Shown: piece by piece, positions 53,328 to 64,000 of the stretch | Position numbering within the stretch: position 1 is the first letter of the stretch | How the letters are laid out: each line of letters opens with the position of its first letter | Assembly (NCBI GenBank): GCA_037178855.1 | Contig: JASJZC010000001.1 | Span: 3,782,001 to 3,846,000, forward strand | Origin: Oscheius sp. JU75 | Lineage: Eukaryota > Nematoda > Chromadorea > Rhabditida > Rhabditidae | Reading direction: 5' to 3' | DNA length: 64,000 nt | Made by a program: the position numbers and the translations under genes | The notes under the pieces: model-generated | Database searches by the model: none | Seen by the model: only the letters and a program-made list of their open reading frames with translations | What the model was told of the DNA's origin: nothing

Positions 53328-54991
53328 ATGAATCTCTCCTTCGATCATGATCACGTCGGGTACATGGGTCCAAAAGCTAGCTCATCTCTCCAAGCCGGTC
53401 GACCTACAGTTCCACAAGCAGCTGCTGTTCAAACCACTTCTCAGTCACGTCTAGCCAATCCCCACAGGTTACTTTTGCTCTTCTTTCGTTGCCACTCTAA
53501 TATTTTACAGAAATGCGGTCTCATACGAAACCACGGGTCTCTATAGCGGTGTCAACTATCAACAACAACCACAAAACATAATCCATTGTACGTTTCTTGC
53601 CTTTTTTTGAGTCTGGTTCAATTTGAGTGCGCGCTAACGAGTGGGCCCCGCCACGAGTATAACCGTACCTCGCGCGGACCCTCGTTCGCTTCCTTATTTT
53701 TGGGGAATTGTTCTTGTTTCTCTTATCTCCCTTTTTTTCCCGTTCTTTCTAATATCCTTGCCTGAAGAAGTTTATAAAATCCACGCTTCTCTTTCTAGAA
53801 TATTCAGATTGTGTCCCCTCAAAGACACAACAGGTTTCATCTACTCTTTTTCGAGTTTCGGCATCCTTCATACCTGCTTCAGATAGACATACTCCTATGT
53901 ACGGCGGACAGGAGCAATACTCCAAGCCAGAGCAAGAGAATCAAGGAAATTCGCTGAATCTATCTGGTCTTCTTCGAGAACCTTCTCCTGTACCAGTTGT
54001 AAGTTTTTGCAGCAGTTTTTATTACAAATATTCTTGCAGGAGGAAGTGGTGTTGAAGGAAGACGAGGTGGAAGTGATTCCTGAACCAATTGACTATTCTA
54101 ATGACGGCGACATCGATATTGGAGTGAGTGTCTTAGTTTTCTTTATAAATGGAATGAGTGATCCAGATCCGCAATGTCGTCTGCAACTACACTCTTCCCC
54201 TGCATATCGACCTTAGGAAATACGCGCTGGCGAGCGCGAATGTCACCTATGATCGTGGACGCGGTGTTCTGCTCAAACAAAACCGAAATCCCAACTGCTA
54301 CGTCAAGATCTACAGCTCGGGGAAAGTCTACATTGTCGGATGCAAAAGGTATGCTCTTTTTCTTCTTTCTGAAAGGCTAACTGTTCAAATTCAGCGAGGA
54401 CGAATGTATGAGAGCGGCCCGAACTGTTGCCCGAGGTGTCCAACGAGCGATGGGCAAGTTGAACGAGGCTGTGAAGATCCGCAACTACAAGATTTGCAAC
54501 GTCCTCGCTACCTGCAAAATGCCCTTCGGTGTCAAAATCGAAGAGGTTTGTTCATTCTTGATGAAACAAAGCAAGTAAAAATATTCAGTTGGCTCAGAAG
54601 TATCCAGCACAGTCGCAGTACGAGCCTGAGCTCTCGGTTGGACTGGTCTGGCGTTCGACAAGTCCAAAAGGAACTCTCCGAATTCACACCACCGGCAGCA
54701 TCACAATCACTGGTGCTCAGTCGGAGGCCGCCGTCATGGAGCTCATTGAGATCATCTATCCCATTGTACGCGAATTCCGCTGCTCCGAGCGACATCGCTC
54801 CGAGAAGAAGCCGAGAAAACGAAAGGCCAGAGGGTAAATTTCTTATTGTGTTCTTTCAAAATGATCGATTCAGACCTTCTGGTCCTGCTTCGAAGAAGTC
54901 TATGAAGTCCGGTGCTGTCGGCAATAAGATGTACTTTTCGGACGAGGACGAACTCTACGACGACGACGATTTGGACGATCTTGATGACTAG
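53328..54991 (+). CDS. tlf-1: TBP-like factor (TLF/TRF2)
   Basis: Metazoan TBP paralogue that nucleates transcription at TATA-less promoters. Eight exons, starting 53328-53466, 53511-53587, 53883-53997 and 54040-54123. After a glutamine- and acid-rich amino end, the first repeat of the saddle begins IRNVVCNYTLPLHIDLRKYA and the second begins YKICNVLATCKMPFGVKIEE, with QYEPELSVGLVWR and GSITITGAQSEAAVMELIEI. Cysteine-rich spacing and the missing TATA-contacting phenylalanines agree with TLF and not TBP. The tail is basic (KKPRKRKARG), then acidic (a run of D and E). Exon 54040 onward uses typical short introns. Confidence 0.93.
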
Positions 54992-55300
54992 AACGATTCG
55001 TAGTCAAGTAGATTCTTAGTATTTGCTGCTTGTGCTTTGAGTCATTTTGTCCCATTTTCATTTATTTTACCCGCCTCCTTTCTTCCAGTGTTGTTGCCTT
55101 CTACGAGTCGTCATTTTCTCCCTGAATCTACCGAAGAATCTTGCTTATTCTCTTTCAACCAGTGATCCGATTTCCTTTTCGTACATGACCATCTTCTACA
55201 CTTATAAATGTTTCTCAACTTTGTTCATTCGCATCGTCTCTGCTACGTTCTTTGCGCTTTTTATCTTCACTTTTTTTGGTGCAAAGCAACTCAAAAAAAG

Positions 55301-57278
55301 ATGCCGCTCAAAGTGGTAACCGGGAGCAGAAGGGCCAGAACGCTCCAAAGTTCGCGTGTCGAATACTGACCAGCCGAGATCCCGTTTCAGAAGGGCCAGA
55401 ACGCTCCGTAAGTACCTTTTTTCTCAACATACAGGGAGATTCCAAAGCTCGTGATCGATTTGAGCGACTTTGATGCTTACAGAATCACAGTACAGAAGAC
55501 AAAAAGGAGCTGGGACAAGGAGAAGAGTCTTCAAGATAATCCTCTTGCTGAGGCCAATACGAACTTCAATCAGCCAGGCGAGTTTCCCGATGTCATGCTC
55601 AAGAAGATTAATCAGGAATTCAATCTCCGAGGTAACACGACTGTAAGACTTAATTGAAATGCTCCGCAAACCGTGACTTCAGGATTTTGTTCCGACGCCG
55701 AATCTTCCAACTGATTTGAACACTTTGAATTGTTTCGAGTCGACTTCGATGAACGGAACAGGAGATGAGAGTTGGATCACGGTCGCCTATGCTGGTGGCC
55801 CAGTCCATTCGTTGAAGTTTGCCCCGAATCAACTCTCAAAGAACGAGGAAGTGCTTCTCGTGGCAGCTTATCCCAATGATGGACGTTGTTAGTCGAAAGT
55901 TGGCGCAAAGAATCCGGTCTCGTTCAATTCTGGACAGTAAAACATGGAGAGAAGAAGAATGAGCAACGTTCTATTCTTCCTTGGTTCGTGTTAGTGTCAA
56001 GTACGGAGCTGTGCTCAACGCCTGTTGGTTGGACTGTCAGCGACCAGAAAATGGCAAAAAACTGCTTGGTTTAGTTGCTCTAGCCACCGCTCAGGGCACT
56101 GTTCCCATCTACAGGTATCTCGTATTCGTGTTTTGAATTATTGCCAATATTCAGAATTGACGTTACGTCCATGCCATCCATGCTGTCGGAAGATGCCAGT
56201 GTTCCGCCTGTGGTCTGTTCAGAGCCACTTATAATTCTTCGCCAGGAAGAGCTTGTTGACAAGGACATTAAGGTCGGCAGGGTAGATATCTCTTCAACGT
56301 TCACTAAAAATCGTATTCAGTTTCCGCCTCCCTTGACCAAAGTCGAATGGAGCACTTCGGACAACTCTTGCTGTGTGGTAGCTATTGCCGCTATGTCTGC
56401 ATCTGGGACCTGACTGCCAATCCCAGTAAGGTAAACATTTTGAAAGAGAAATAATGGTTTTCATCCGCTACAGAACTTTTTTTTGCAAAGGAGCATGAAC
56501 AATTTTCATCCAACCCGCGAATTCAGTTGTGGTGGCCTTCCGCGTATATGACATCCTATTGGGAGATCTTCTTCTAGAAGAGGCGACTGTCAGAGCAGCT
56601 AGTTCGAAATGGACGAATTGTGCCCAGACTGAGCCGTCGTGATTCTGGTTTCGAAGCTCGATGCTGGTTTCTATGAGATGCGTCGAAGAAGAGAAAAAAA
56701 CCCATTGACGCACTTTTCGGCTACAAGGAAATGCGCGAGAAGACCTGGCTTCTCAGATTTCCTTGGAGCCCAAGAAGGTTTGTTCTTACACTTTTCTTTC
56801 AACAAAAAGAGTTCTTGGTACACGCGCTCGCGGACTAAAACTTGCGGCTGCGTTGGCAGCAGCAGAACAGCTGTCGCTCCATTCGTTCCCCACCAGGAAA
56901 ACCTACGCAAAGTTTCCCCTCCGACGGCAAAACATGATAATGCCAGTCCGCGCTGTTTCTAAAAATGTAACGCTGTGGCGGTCGGCACGACTCGTCAGCT
57001 TGTCATTTTCATTCTGTCGACGATGCACAATGCCGCCAAACGATTAGTCAAAACAGGGAAGGGGAGACCTGAATCACGGGCAGAAACGGAGCCCAAAGTC
57101 TTTGTCTTATGTCGACAGCGAGGAATTTAAAGTTGGCTATTTCAAGAAGGAAGAACGGTACCGTATTCGTCGCTGGAGCTCAGAGCACAGTCTCAGTGCC
57201 GTTGCCGCCAATTTGAACTCCGAAAAACCAATCGTCGTGTCTGGTGGACAGGCTGGACTGCTCTTCATTCGTCGCTGA
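55301..57278 (+). CDS. TFIIIC subunit 2 (GTF3C2)-like WD-repeat protein, reading frame interrupted
   Basis: DNA-binding TFIIIC110-type subunit for RNA polymerase III. MPLKV (55301) splices to KGQNAPEIPKLVIDLSDFDA, then a clean stretch to WITVAYAGGPVHSLKFAPNQ and VLLVAAYPNDGR near 55890. Later blocks match the family: ESGLVQFW, KYGAVLNACWLD with LLGLVALATAQGTVPIYR, LLLCGSYCRYVCIWDLTANP, and the end SEKPIVVSGGQAGLLFIRR, like the closing SGGQSGLVRI of human GTF3C2. These blocks fall in different frames, with breaks near 55888, 55985, 56372, 56520 and 56635, and no short GT-AG introns fit at those points. It is either a pseudogene or a locus with indel errors. The final part from about 57070 reads cleanly to the stop. 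Confidence 0.6.
55327..55407 (+). repeat. Short direct duplication at the GTF3C2-like 5' end
   Basis: A 20-bp segment (CAGAAGGGCCAGAACGCTCC) occurs at 55327-55346 and again at 55388-55407. The second copy forms a 17-base exon after its CAG acceptor. The first ends with the same acceptor sequence and could act as an alternative or relic splice site. Confidence 0.8.
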
Positions 57279-58823
57279 ATCCGACGTCAGTTTTCATATT
57301 TCTTACTGGGTGGTGAAAGGTGTGGTGTTCTAGTATGTTTTCGTTAACATAATTTAGGCTTACAGTCTCTTTCCCCCTCCCCTAGGTCGTTTCTAATATC
57401 TGACAACCTTTTATGCACGTAGCCAAAAACCAGTAGTCTTTGAGTTGTTTTCGACTCGTCACGAAATCCGAGACCACAGCTCAGCGCGACACAAACCTCA
57501 GACAAGAGAATATCTACAAGCTTTTTCTCGAAAAAGTAATTCCAGGTCGATTTTCTTGAGCTGATTTTGTCGTTGACAACTGCGCGCTCTGCCTCCGAAG
57601 AAGAAGGGCCGTCAAAATCAAAAAGGAGGTGAAAGAATAGATTTCTACTACCATAATGTGATCTCCATTTATATTTCCGCTTCGCACAATAAAGTCGAAT
57701 TTTCTGTCTAAAAGTCCCTCAGAAAAAGAGCCACAGCACGTCTCACTCCCCGCTCTCGGCAGCTGTAATATGTTTTGTGTCGGAGCTATCTTTGTGCGTG
57801 GCGGAGTGGGTGTGGGTCCCTCTGGAGCCACCCCCTCGCTTTGGGACTCAGGACGAGAGGAAAGAGTACAGGGAGAAGGAGAGAGTAGTGAAAGGGACCA
57901 CCGTAACCAGGAGGAGCAGTGGGCGGAGCTGGACACAGCCCGAATCCTAGAGAGACAGCCAGTCCTGCCACCTTCAGCCCGGAGTTGGCCAGTCTTATTT
58001 TGATGATTCTTCTATCTAGACTTCTCTATCCGGTCATTCGCATCTTCTCTCAGTCCTTCCTAAAGCCTTCATAACTCTACATTAAAGCAACAAACATTTG
58101 GGACCTTTTCGACCAAACTTTGGAGGAGACTTGCCTCTGAAGTCACGGCGATTCATCCTCCTTAAAACCATCTGACGATGCTAAATGTCCTTCACTTCTT
58201 CGTGTGTCAATGACTCAAACAATTCAATCGAATAAGATTTACAACAGAGACATTTGGGACAACACGGTGCCAATTAGCAATTCAATCACATACCTTTTCT
58301 TGACCACTTGGCTGCTCAGCCGTTCGTTTCCTACTTTGGAAGAGATAAGAAAGACGGAAAAAGTAGTCACCTCCGTGGAAGGAAGATTTCTGCACAAGCC
58401 TTTCTCTGTTCGCCATCTATCTTTGGAACACTTCTAAGAGATACGAAACACAAAGCCTCTTTTATTCCTCGCATTATTAACTTGTCAATCTGAGAATCCT
58501 ATACTCTCTCGTGTTTTGTTGCAAAAAGAATACTTGTTTTCGGAACTAGTCTAGAGCTATTCGATTTTGACGGTCAGTGTCTGAACTAGAACAACCGGAA
58601 ACAGACTCGACTACATGTTCTGAAGTGCTATTACATCCAGATACTTTTTTCTGTTCTTCCAATCTTTCCGCCCCTTCCAGCTGATTCATAAAGTTTCGAT
58701 GCCCGCCCCTGCCTTTTCCAGAAATGTTTCTTCTCCCCCCTTCTCTCTGGTCTTTTGTTTTCAAATATTTCTCGCAAATGGTCGCCTCTTTCAGTCTCCC
58801 AACTCCTCACCACCTCAGCCAAA
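57279..58823. promoter_or_regulatory. Upstream region of tropomyosin
   Basis: About 1.5 kb between the GTF3C2-like stop and the first tropomyosin coding exon. It likely holds the muscle-type promoter and 5' UTR. A G-rich segment with repeated GGAG/GGTGG motifs lies at 57790-57960. Open frames there are compositional. No individual element could be assigned. Confidence 0.4.
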
Positions 58824-61800
58824 ATGGACGCCATCAAGAAGAAGATGCAGGCGATGAAGATCGAGAAGGTAAGCTAATTGGAACATTAGCCAGTCTCAGT
58901 CGATCCGATCCGCCCGCAAAGCACAGTTCTTTTGACCATTTGACTAATAGTTCCAATCAGCGAGGATCGATTCGACTCTGTTCTGGCTACGAGCTGCCAT
59001 TGTAACGGGGGGCTCCTTTACAACGGACATTGCCTCGGGACTAGCAAAAGAGCAAGGCATCTGGTTCCAAATGAAAACACTTTCACACAAGAAGGACTTT
59101 GGGTAGACGCCTTTTGAAAATTGCGAATAGTTCGGAACGGGGGAAGACACAAAATTCTGCTGTCTTTGAGGAGCATTGGTTAGCAGAGAAAAATGATAGA
59201 CTCTCCAATAGGAGATCAATAACTGGAATAGACTTAAATAATATAAACTCAGGACAACGCCCTCGATCGCGCCGACGCCGCTGAGGAGAAGGTCCGCCAG
59301 ATCACCGAAAAGCTGGAACGCTGCGAAGAAGAGCTCCGTGACACCCAGAAGAAGATGATGCAGACTGAGAACGACTTGGATAAGGCCCAGGAAGATCTGG
59401 CCACTGCCACTAGCCAGCTCGAGGATAAGGAGAAGAAGGTCCAGGAGGTGAGTCGGCTTTCCTTTTTCCCTTTAGACTTTCAGACGGATCCGAAGGTACG
59501 CTCAGAAGATTCAGAAGTTTTTAGAGGTAATAAGAACTTTTTTGTTTTGGCACGAGAGAGTTGACGCCAAACTCCCACTCAAATGTGTAACAGCCACAGC
59601 TGTTAACGGGCTAGCTAAAGGGCAGCGAAACATTCAGAGGCAGGGGATGGCAAAAAGTTTGCGATATACTCTTAGCTCCTAGTTGGCAAGTGAAATAAGA
59701 TAACTTTTGGGTGTAGACGGTATTCAGTGCTTGAGTGATTGGGTCGAAACGCTTATCGTTAGGCTGTTACACGGACTTTTCTGAATAGAATTCAACCCTG
59801 CATCCAAAAGACTTACTTTGACCCAAATTTCGAGAAAGAACCATTTATTTTCCAGTTAAGCGATGCTGTGCACATTTTTGAAGCAGTACTGGACCAATGC
59901 ATTCTTTCTCACCTCTTGTCTCTCGAGCTCTTCTACTCCTTTGTGCTATTGAACTCGAGCTGACTATGGAGCTCTTCCCATTCCTAGTTCCTACGTTTCA
60001 GATATTTTTGCGAACGTACGAACCTCTTTCGACTGACTCATGCTTCCGTCTGCACCAGGCGCTCTGTTTCAATTTGCATTCGATCGATTTTTAGAGAGAG
60101 CACACAGAACTGACACATTGATAACACAATTCCACTTCATCTCGGAACGTTCTTTTCCCCCTACAGCCTCGGAAAAGCTGTAAAATTATTAGACCCCGCT
60201 CCCTCTCTTCGAGCCTGTTTGCTTTACACTGTGCCCTCCTCGGCGGAGCTGCCAGCCCCCGCAACGATCTCGAGGATCAGAGCCTCGGATTGGAACTATG
60301 TAAATTGAGGACGATGATTGTGTCTCCCTTTTTGGGCCACTCTTTGCTGACCTCATTACGGAGGAGGAGCGAGGGCGAACCGGACTTCCCCCAGCCATTA
60401 CCGGACCGACTGGCACAATAGTCCCTCTTCACCTTTTATGTACGGACCGAATATTGACGCCCTCGCCCTTTATTCAGGTCTTGAGCACATTTTCTCTACT
60501 CAATCATGGGTTGTAGTAACCTTGTGAACTTTTGCACCTTCATTCAGTACCCTTAGAGTTAGTGAAAGTATCTGAAACTACCTAAGATATCTAGAAAAGC
60601 CTGTAGATAAATAGATCCTGAATCGAATGGGCCCGAGACTCTGGCCCAGCTGTCCTTGCCAATATGTATAGATAAAGAGAGGGGTTGCAATACTCTAAGC
60701 GGCGAGAGAATCGCCATTTTTCGAGCGCGAGAATGGAAGGACAGCGAGAGAGACGAGAGCCAGCTGTGTATGCGACGCGTGCGGCGCCCGCGGGCGAAAT
60801 ATGCCCCAAACATGGAATTCGTCTCCTCTCTTTACCTTTAGACCATTTTTTCTCCTTGTTCAATCATTCTTTCTCACCTTTTGTAAGTATAATTTTCTCA
60901 ATTCGAGTCTCTTTCGAGCGATCTAAACAGTATAACCACCTGTAGATACTCCTCAATTTAAAAGCAAACTTTTGGTCCCAAGACAAAAAAGATTCACGCA
61001 GAACCCCTGAAAGTTTCCGGTTAGGTTCGTCAATCTGCCACACGCCTCCCCTCGCCTCTTTCTCTCCTTCGGCACACTCGTTTGTTTGAGCTCTCCTTCG
61101 TCTCCGCCGTGTACCGCCCCTAAGGCTCTCAGCTCACAGTCTCCCTCCTAGTCCCGTTCTCAGCCAGCAGCCATGTCCAAGGTTAACAAGGAAGGCGCCC
61201 AGCAGACCTCTCTTCTCGATGTCTTGAAGAAGAAGATGCGGCAGGCCCGCGAAGAGGCCGAAGCCGCCAAGGATGAGGCTGATGAGGTCAAGAGACAGCT
61301 CGAGGAAGAGCGCAAGAAGCGCGAGGACGTATGTTTTTGCTATAGTTGGTTTGAAAAAGTTGAAACATCTTCTTTTCAATAGGTACTCCCTCGTTTTTCA
61401 TTTGTTCCTTTAATTTTCTATACCAGTTTTGCCTCTTTCCTTGGCCAAACTCCTAGAAGTTCCTCTGAACAGTACCTTTTTCGGATTATCCTTTGAAGAA
61501 TAGACAAAACTTGATTCCTAACCTTTAGATACCAAACCAGCAATGATTCTACTCATTTAACTTCAGTAAAGCTGAAAAAATAAGCTATTCCTTTGGACAC
61601 AACTCGCTTGAGCTTTACAACTACCCTTTTCGACTTCAAAAGTTCAAAAACGTCACATCCGGCTTGTTTGTTGCCTTGTGTCTCTCAAAATGGGGATAGT
61701 CATCTGTCCCCCATATCTCTCTCAAGATAAGCGCGTTTTTCCGTGCGTGTACAGTCCATAAGGGGGCGCGAAATCGATCTTGTCCTCTACTGATTTAGAG

Positions 61801-63989
61801 AAAACCAGTCCAACCGGAACACGTGTTTTTCTCTGAGATTAGGGCGCGAGGTTTCCAGGAATGCTCTACAGCCCTTTAGGCTCACAGTCGGGGAGGGAGG
61901 ACAGCTAATGTTGACAGAGAAAGTGTGGCACTCCAGGACGGGCTGCGCAAGAGAGAAAGAGACGGCACACTTGAGATTACCGCTAGTCGACTGGGGAGGG
62001 CAATAAACTGTTACAATTAGAACATTATCAATAGGGTGTTCTATAGGCTGAAGCCGAAGTTGCTGCTCTGAACAGACGCATCGTGTTGGTCGAAGAAGAT
62101 CTTGAGCGTACCGAGGACCGTCTGAAAGTCGCCACTCAGAAACTTGAGGAAGCCTCCAAGGCTGCCGACGAGGCTGAACGGTAATTCTTATTCATCTTGT
62201 GTCCATTAAGGCTGAGGCTGAGGTAGCCGCCCTGAACCGTCGTATGACTCTCCTTGAGGAGGAGCTCGAACGCGCTGAGGAGCGTCTGAAGATTGCCACC
62301 GAGAAACTCGAGGAGGCCACCCACAACGTCGACGAGTCCGAGCGGTGAGGAGGCTTTCTGCCAAAGCCTCTCAGTCTCGGGAATTGTCCGTTGTCTGCTT
62401 TATCGCTTATACTCTCTAAAACCACCTCTTATGTGTTGTCTCTACAGCGCTCGCAAGTCCATGGAGACCCGCTCCCAACAGGATGAGGAGCGTGCCAACT
62501 TCTTGGAGACTCAGGTCGACGAAGCTAAAGTCATTGCCGAGGACGCCGATCGCAAATACGAGGAGGTCCGTGTCTTTTTCATGTGTCTTTGTCTCTCTTT
62601 ATGTTCAGCACCTCAAAAAGTCCGTAACTTTGCATGAATCCTCTCCGTGTGCTATCCTTTCTCTTTTCAGATCTAACGCAAGTCTTTCCAAGAGTTTTGA
62701 TATCGAAAAAAAACTCTAAACAAAACCCGCATGGTGTGTTTCAGAGCCCGACGATCCCTCGAATCCCGGTCAGAGATGGACGAGGACCGAAATAGCAGTC
62801 TGGAGCAGAAACTCCGCGAAGCCCAGAGTCTACTACGAGAGACGGAGCAGAAGAGTGACGAGGTCCTAACTTTTCGTTCTTAACTTTTGTTCTCCTCCCC
62901 TTCCTTATTCCCATTCAGAGACTTGTAGGGCTTTTTGGCGCTTAGGGTTCTGCAAAGATAGTTGACTGGTTCAGTGTACGCAAGGTCATGGAGAACCGCT
63001 CCTTCCAAGATGAGGAGCGCGCCAACACCATCGAGGCCCAGCTCAAGGAAGCTTCCATGCTTGCTGAGGAGGCTGACCGCAAATACGACGAGGCGAGAAC
63101 AGAGAGATTACTATATAATGAGCATGAGATTGAGAACCACTAACTGTCCCTCGTCCTCCGAAAGTTCTTTTGGGTGCTGTGAAGAGAGCTCTTTCTCCCT
63201 AAGAAAGAGACGAAGGTGGCTTGAAGATACTCTTTTTGAACTAGACTTCAAGCCATTTTCTCATGATTTCTGTGTTTTCCGTGATCTCATCCATGTGTTC
63301 AGGTCGCCCGTAAGCTGGCTATGGTTGAGGCTGATCTCGAGAGAGCTGAGGAGCGCGCTGAGGCCGGAGAGAAGTGAGTTCAGACCATTTCTTGACAAAA
63401 AATATCTTTCGCATAATTGCACGGCTTCTTCTTTCGCTATCTTTCTCTTTTTCTTCAAGCCCCAAACTTTTGCCCCTTGGCCCCTCAAACAGATTGTAAT
63501 ACAGCAAGATCGTGGAGCTCGAAGAGGAGCTTCGAGTCGTCGGAAACAACTTGAAGTCGTTGGAGTTGTCAGAGGAAAAGGCTCTGGAGAAGGAGGACAT
63601 TTTTGCCGAACAGATCAGACAACTCGACTTCCGCCTCAAAGAGGTTAGAGGTGTTCGGACCTCTGTCGGGAATCCATACCGCTGTTTTACTAGCACTGAC
63701 TACGCTTGTTGGCCTGAAGATTCTTTCTAAAGAGGTCATCTAACCATCAATGCCTAGGTTCAATCCCCCACTTCCTCTATTCTTTCCCCTCAAAATCTAC
63801 CCAAACTCCTATTGTTGCCAAAAAGCAACCTAACCTTCTTGAATTAACAGAAAATCGACGGAGCTACAGTCCGACAATCTCGCGTTGACACGTCGGTTGA
63901 GAACTCTTGAAGGGTCCGAAGAGAAATCTTCGAATCTGGAGAATGTGTTCCAAGTTCATACCGACGCGTTGACTGCCAGACTCGTCGAG
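58824..63989 (+). CDS. lev-11: Tropomyosin with alternative promoters and mutually exclusive exons, 3' end outside window
   Basis: Coiled-coil actin-binding protein. The long form starts [15 protein letters not shown] (58824-58868), then a 65-codon exon (59253-59447) with [13 protein letters not shown] and [19 protein letters not shown]. Downstream exons are 62047-62180 or 62211-62344; one of 62448-62565, 62745-62862 and 62975-63092; the constant exon 63303-63373; and 63505-63643 or 63851-63989. Heptads run through every exon and all match animal tropomyosin; the forms with [17 protein letters not shown] and [20 protein letters not shown] are the muscle type. Exons 7-9 are beyond the window. 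Homology to nematode lev-11 is close, including both amino-terminal types. Confidence 0.98.
61173..61328 (+). other. lev-11: Alternative first coding exon of tropomyosin (short isoform)
   Basis: Encodes [20 protein letters not shown] to EERKKRED (52 residues), an exon known from C. elegans low-molecular-weight tropomyosin. It replaces the first two exons of the long form. The ATG lies in a pyrimidine-rich leader (about 61020-61172) inside the 2.6-kb second intron, so this region should contain an internal promoter. The remainder of that intron (59448-61172 and 61329-62046) shows no other gene; a 65-codon frame at 59897-60094 has no support. Confidence 0.95.
62047..62344 (+). other. lev-11: Mutually exclusive tropomyosin exon pair, separated by only 30 nt
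   Basis: Exon 3a (62047-62180) encodes [20 protein letters not shown] and exon 3b (62211-62344) [20 protein letters not shown]; both are 134 nt. The intron 62181-62210 is 30 nt with GT and AG ends. Joining 3a to 3b would shift the frame and hit TAG within six codons. Confidence 0.95.
62448..63092 (+). other. lev-11: Three-member tropomyosin exon cluster with weak donors
   Basis: Three 118-nt exons: 62448-62565 ([20 protein letters not shown]), 62745-62862 ([20 protein letters not shown]) and 62975-63092 ([20 protein letters not shown]). Donors are GTCCGT, GTCCTA and GCGAGA, none matching GTRAGT. Including two would break the frame, so one is used at a time. Confidence 0.93.
63505..63989 (+). 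other. lev-11: Mutually exclusive tropomyosin exon pair near the window end
   Basis: Two 139-nt exons: 63505-63643 ([20 protein letters not shown]) and 63851-63989 ([20 protein letters not shown]), each starting with one base that completes the same AA-ending phase. The second is divergent from known muscle forms. Confidence 0.9.
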
Positions 63990-64000
63990 GTGGGGCTAGT

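Noticed and set aside
57514-57936. 140-codon minus-strand frame upstream of tropomyosin
   Set aside because: Low-complexity serine/proline/arginine composition from a G-rich promoter-like segment, no domain, no splice context.

Overview
This window is nuclear DNA from a compact animal genome, almost certainly a nematode. Three things point there. A 7-transmembrane chemoreceptor of the nematode Str superfamily lies at 23424-24663. A DUF273 glycosyltransferase, a family I know chiefly from nematodes, lies at 30109-31459. The tropomyosin gene carries both amino-terminal forms known from C. elegans lev-11. Introns are mostly 36-50 nt with TTTTCAG-like acceptors, and many start codons sit a few bases after such an acceptor, as expected for spliced-leader trans-splicing. 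No rRNA, tRNA, CRISPR array or complete transposon was recognised.

Layout. 1-4964 (-): band 4.1/FRM-1-like FERM protein with a giant repetitive tail running off the left edge. 7755-9099 (+): CIAO1. 9332-10930 (-): Mextli. 12407-13858 (-): HERPUD. 14871-23390 (+): RPS21, Derlin-1 and an ARFGEF3/BIG3-like protein in tandem. 23424-25636 (-): chemoreceptor and an unrecognised gene whose last exon has an inverted copy at 25850-26090. 26168-26887 (-): NDP kinase with a hydrophobic leader. 27344-33022 (+): CERT, DUF273 glycosyltransferase and a nicotinamide riboside kinase/MOCS2B fusion. 33080-35193 (-): semaphorin. 36172-43539 (-): SNX27, an ANKRD11/12-like protein and EMC8/9, probably an operon. 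44206-44828 (+): NDUFS6. 44889-47681 (-): PRP4 kinase. 48356-52136 (+): TOLLIP, a 52-residue small protein and UBE2Q. 52558-53010 (+): a broken uncharacterised gene. 53328-57278 (+): TBP-like factor TLF and a GTF3C2-like gene with a broken frame. 58824 to the right edge (+): tropomyosin with four sets of alternative exons.

Most genes are conserved housekeeping genes packed closely, with convergent stops as little as 34-61 bp apart. Themes recur: ER quality control (HERPUD, Derlin, EMC8/9), trafficking (ARFGEF3, CERT, SNX27, TOLLIP) and basal transcription and splicing (TLF, GTF3C2, PRP4). The points most worth a second look are the kinase/MoaE fusion, the tropomyosin exon clusters with a 30-nt intervening intron and a GC donor, the 609-bp repeats in the FERM gene, the broken frames at 52.6-57 kb, the inverted exon duplication near 25-26 kb and a new small gene at 49.5 kb.
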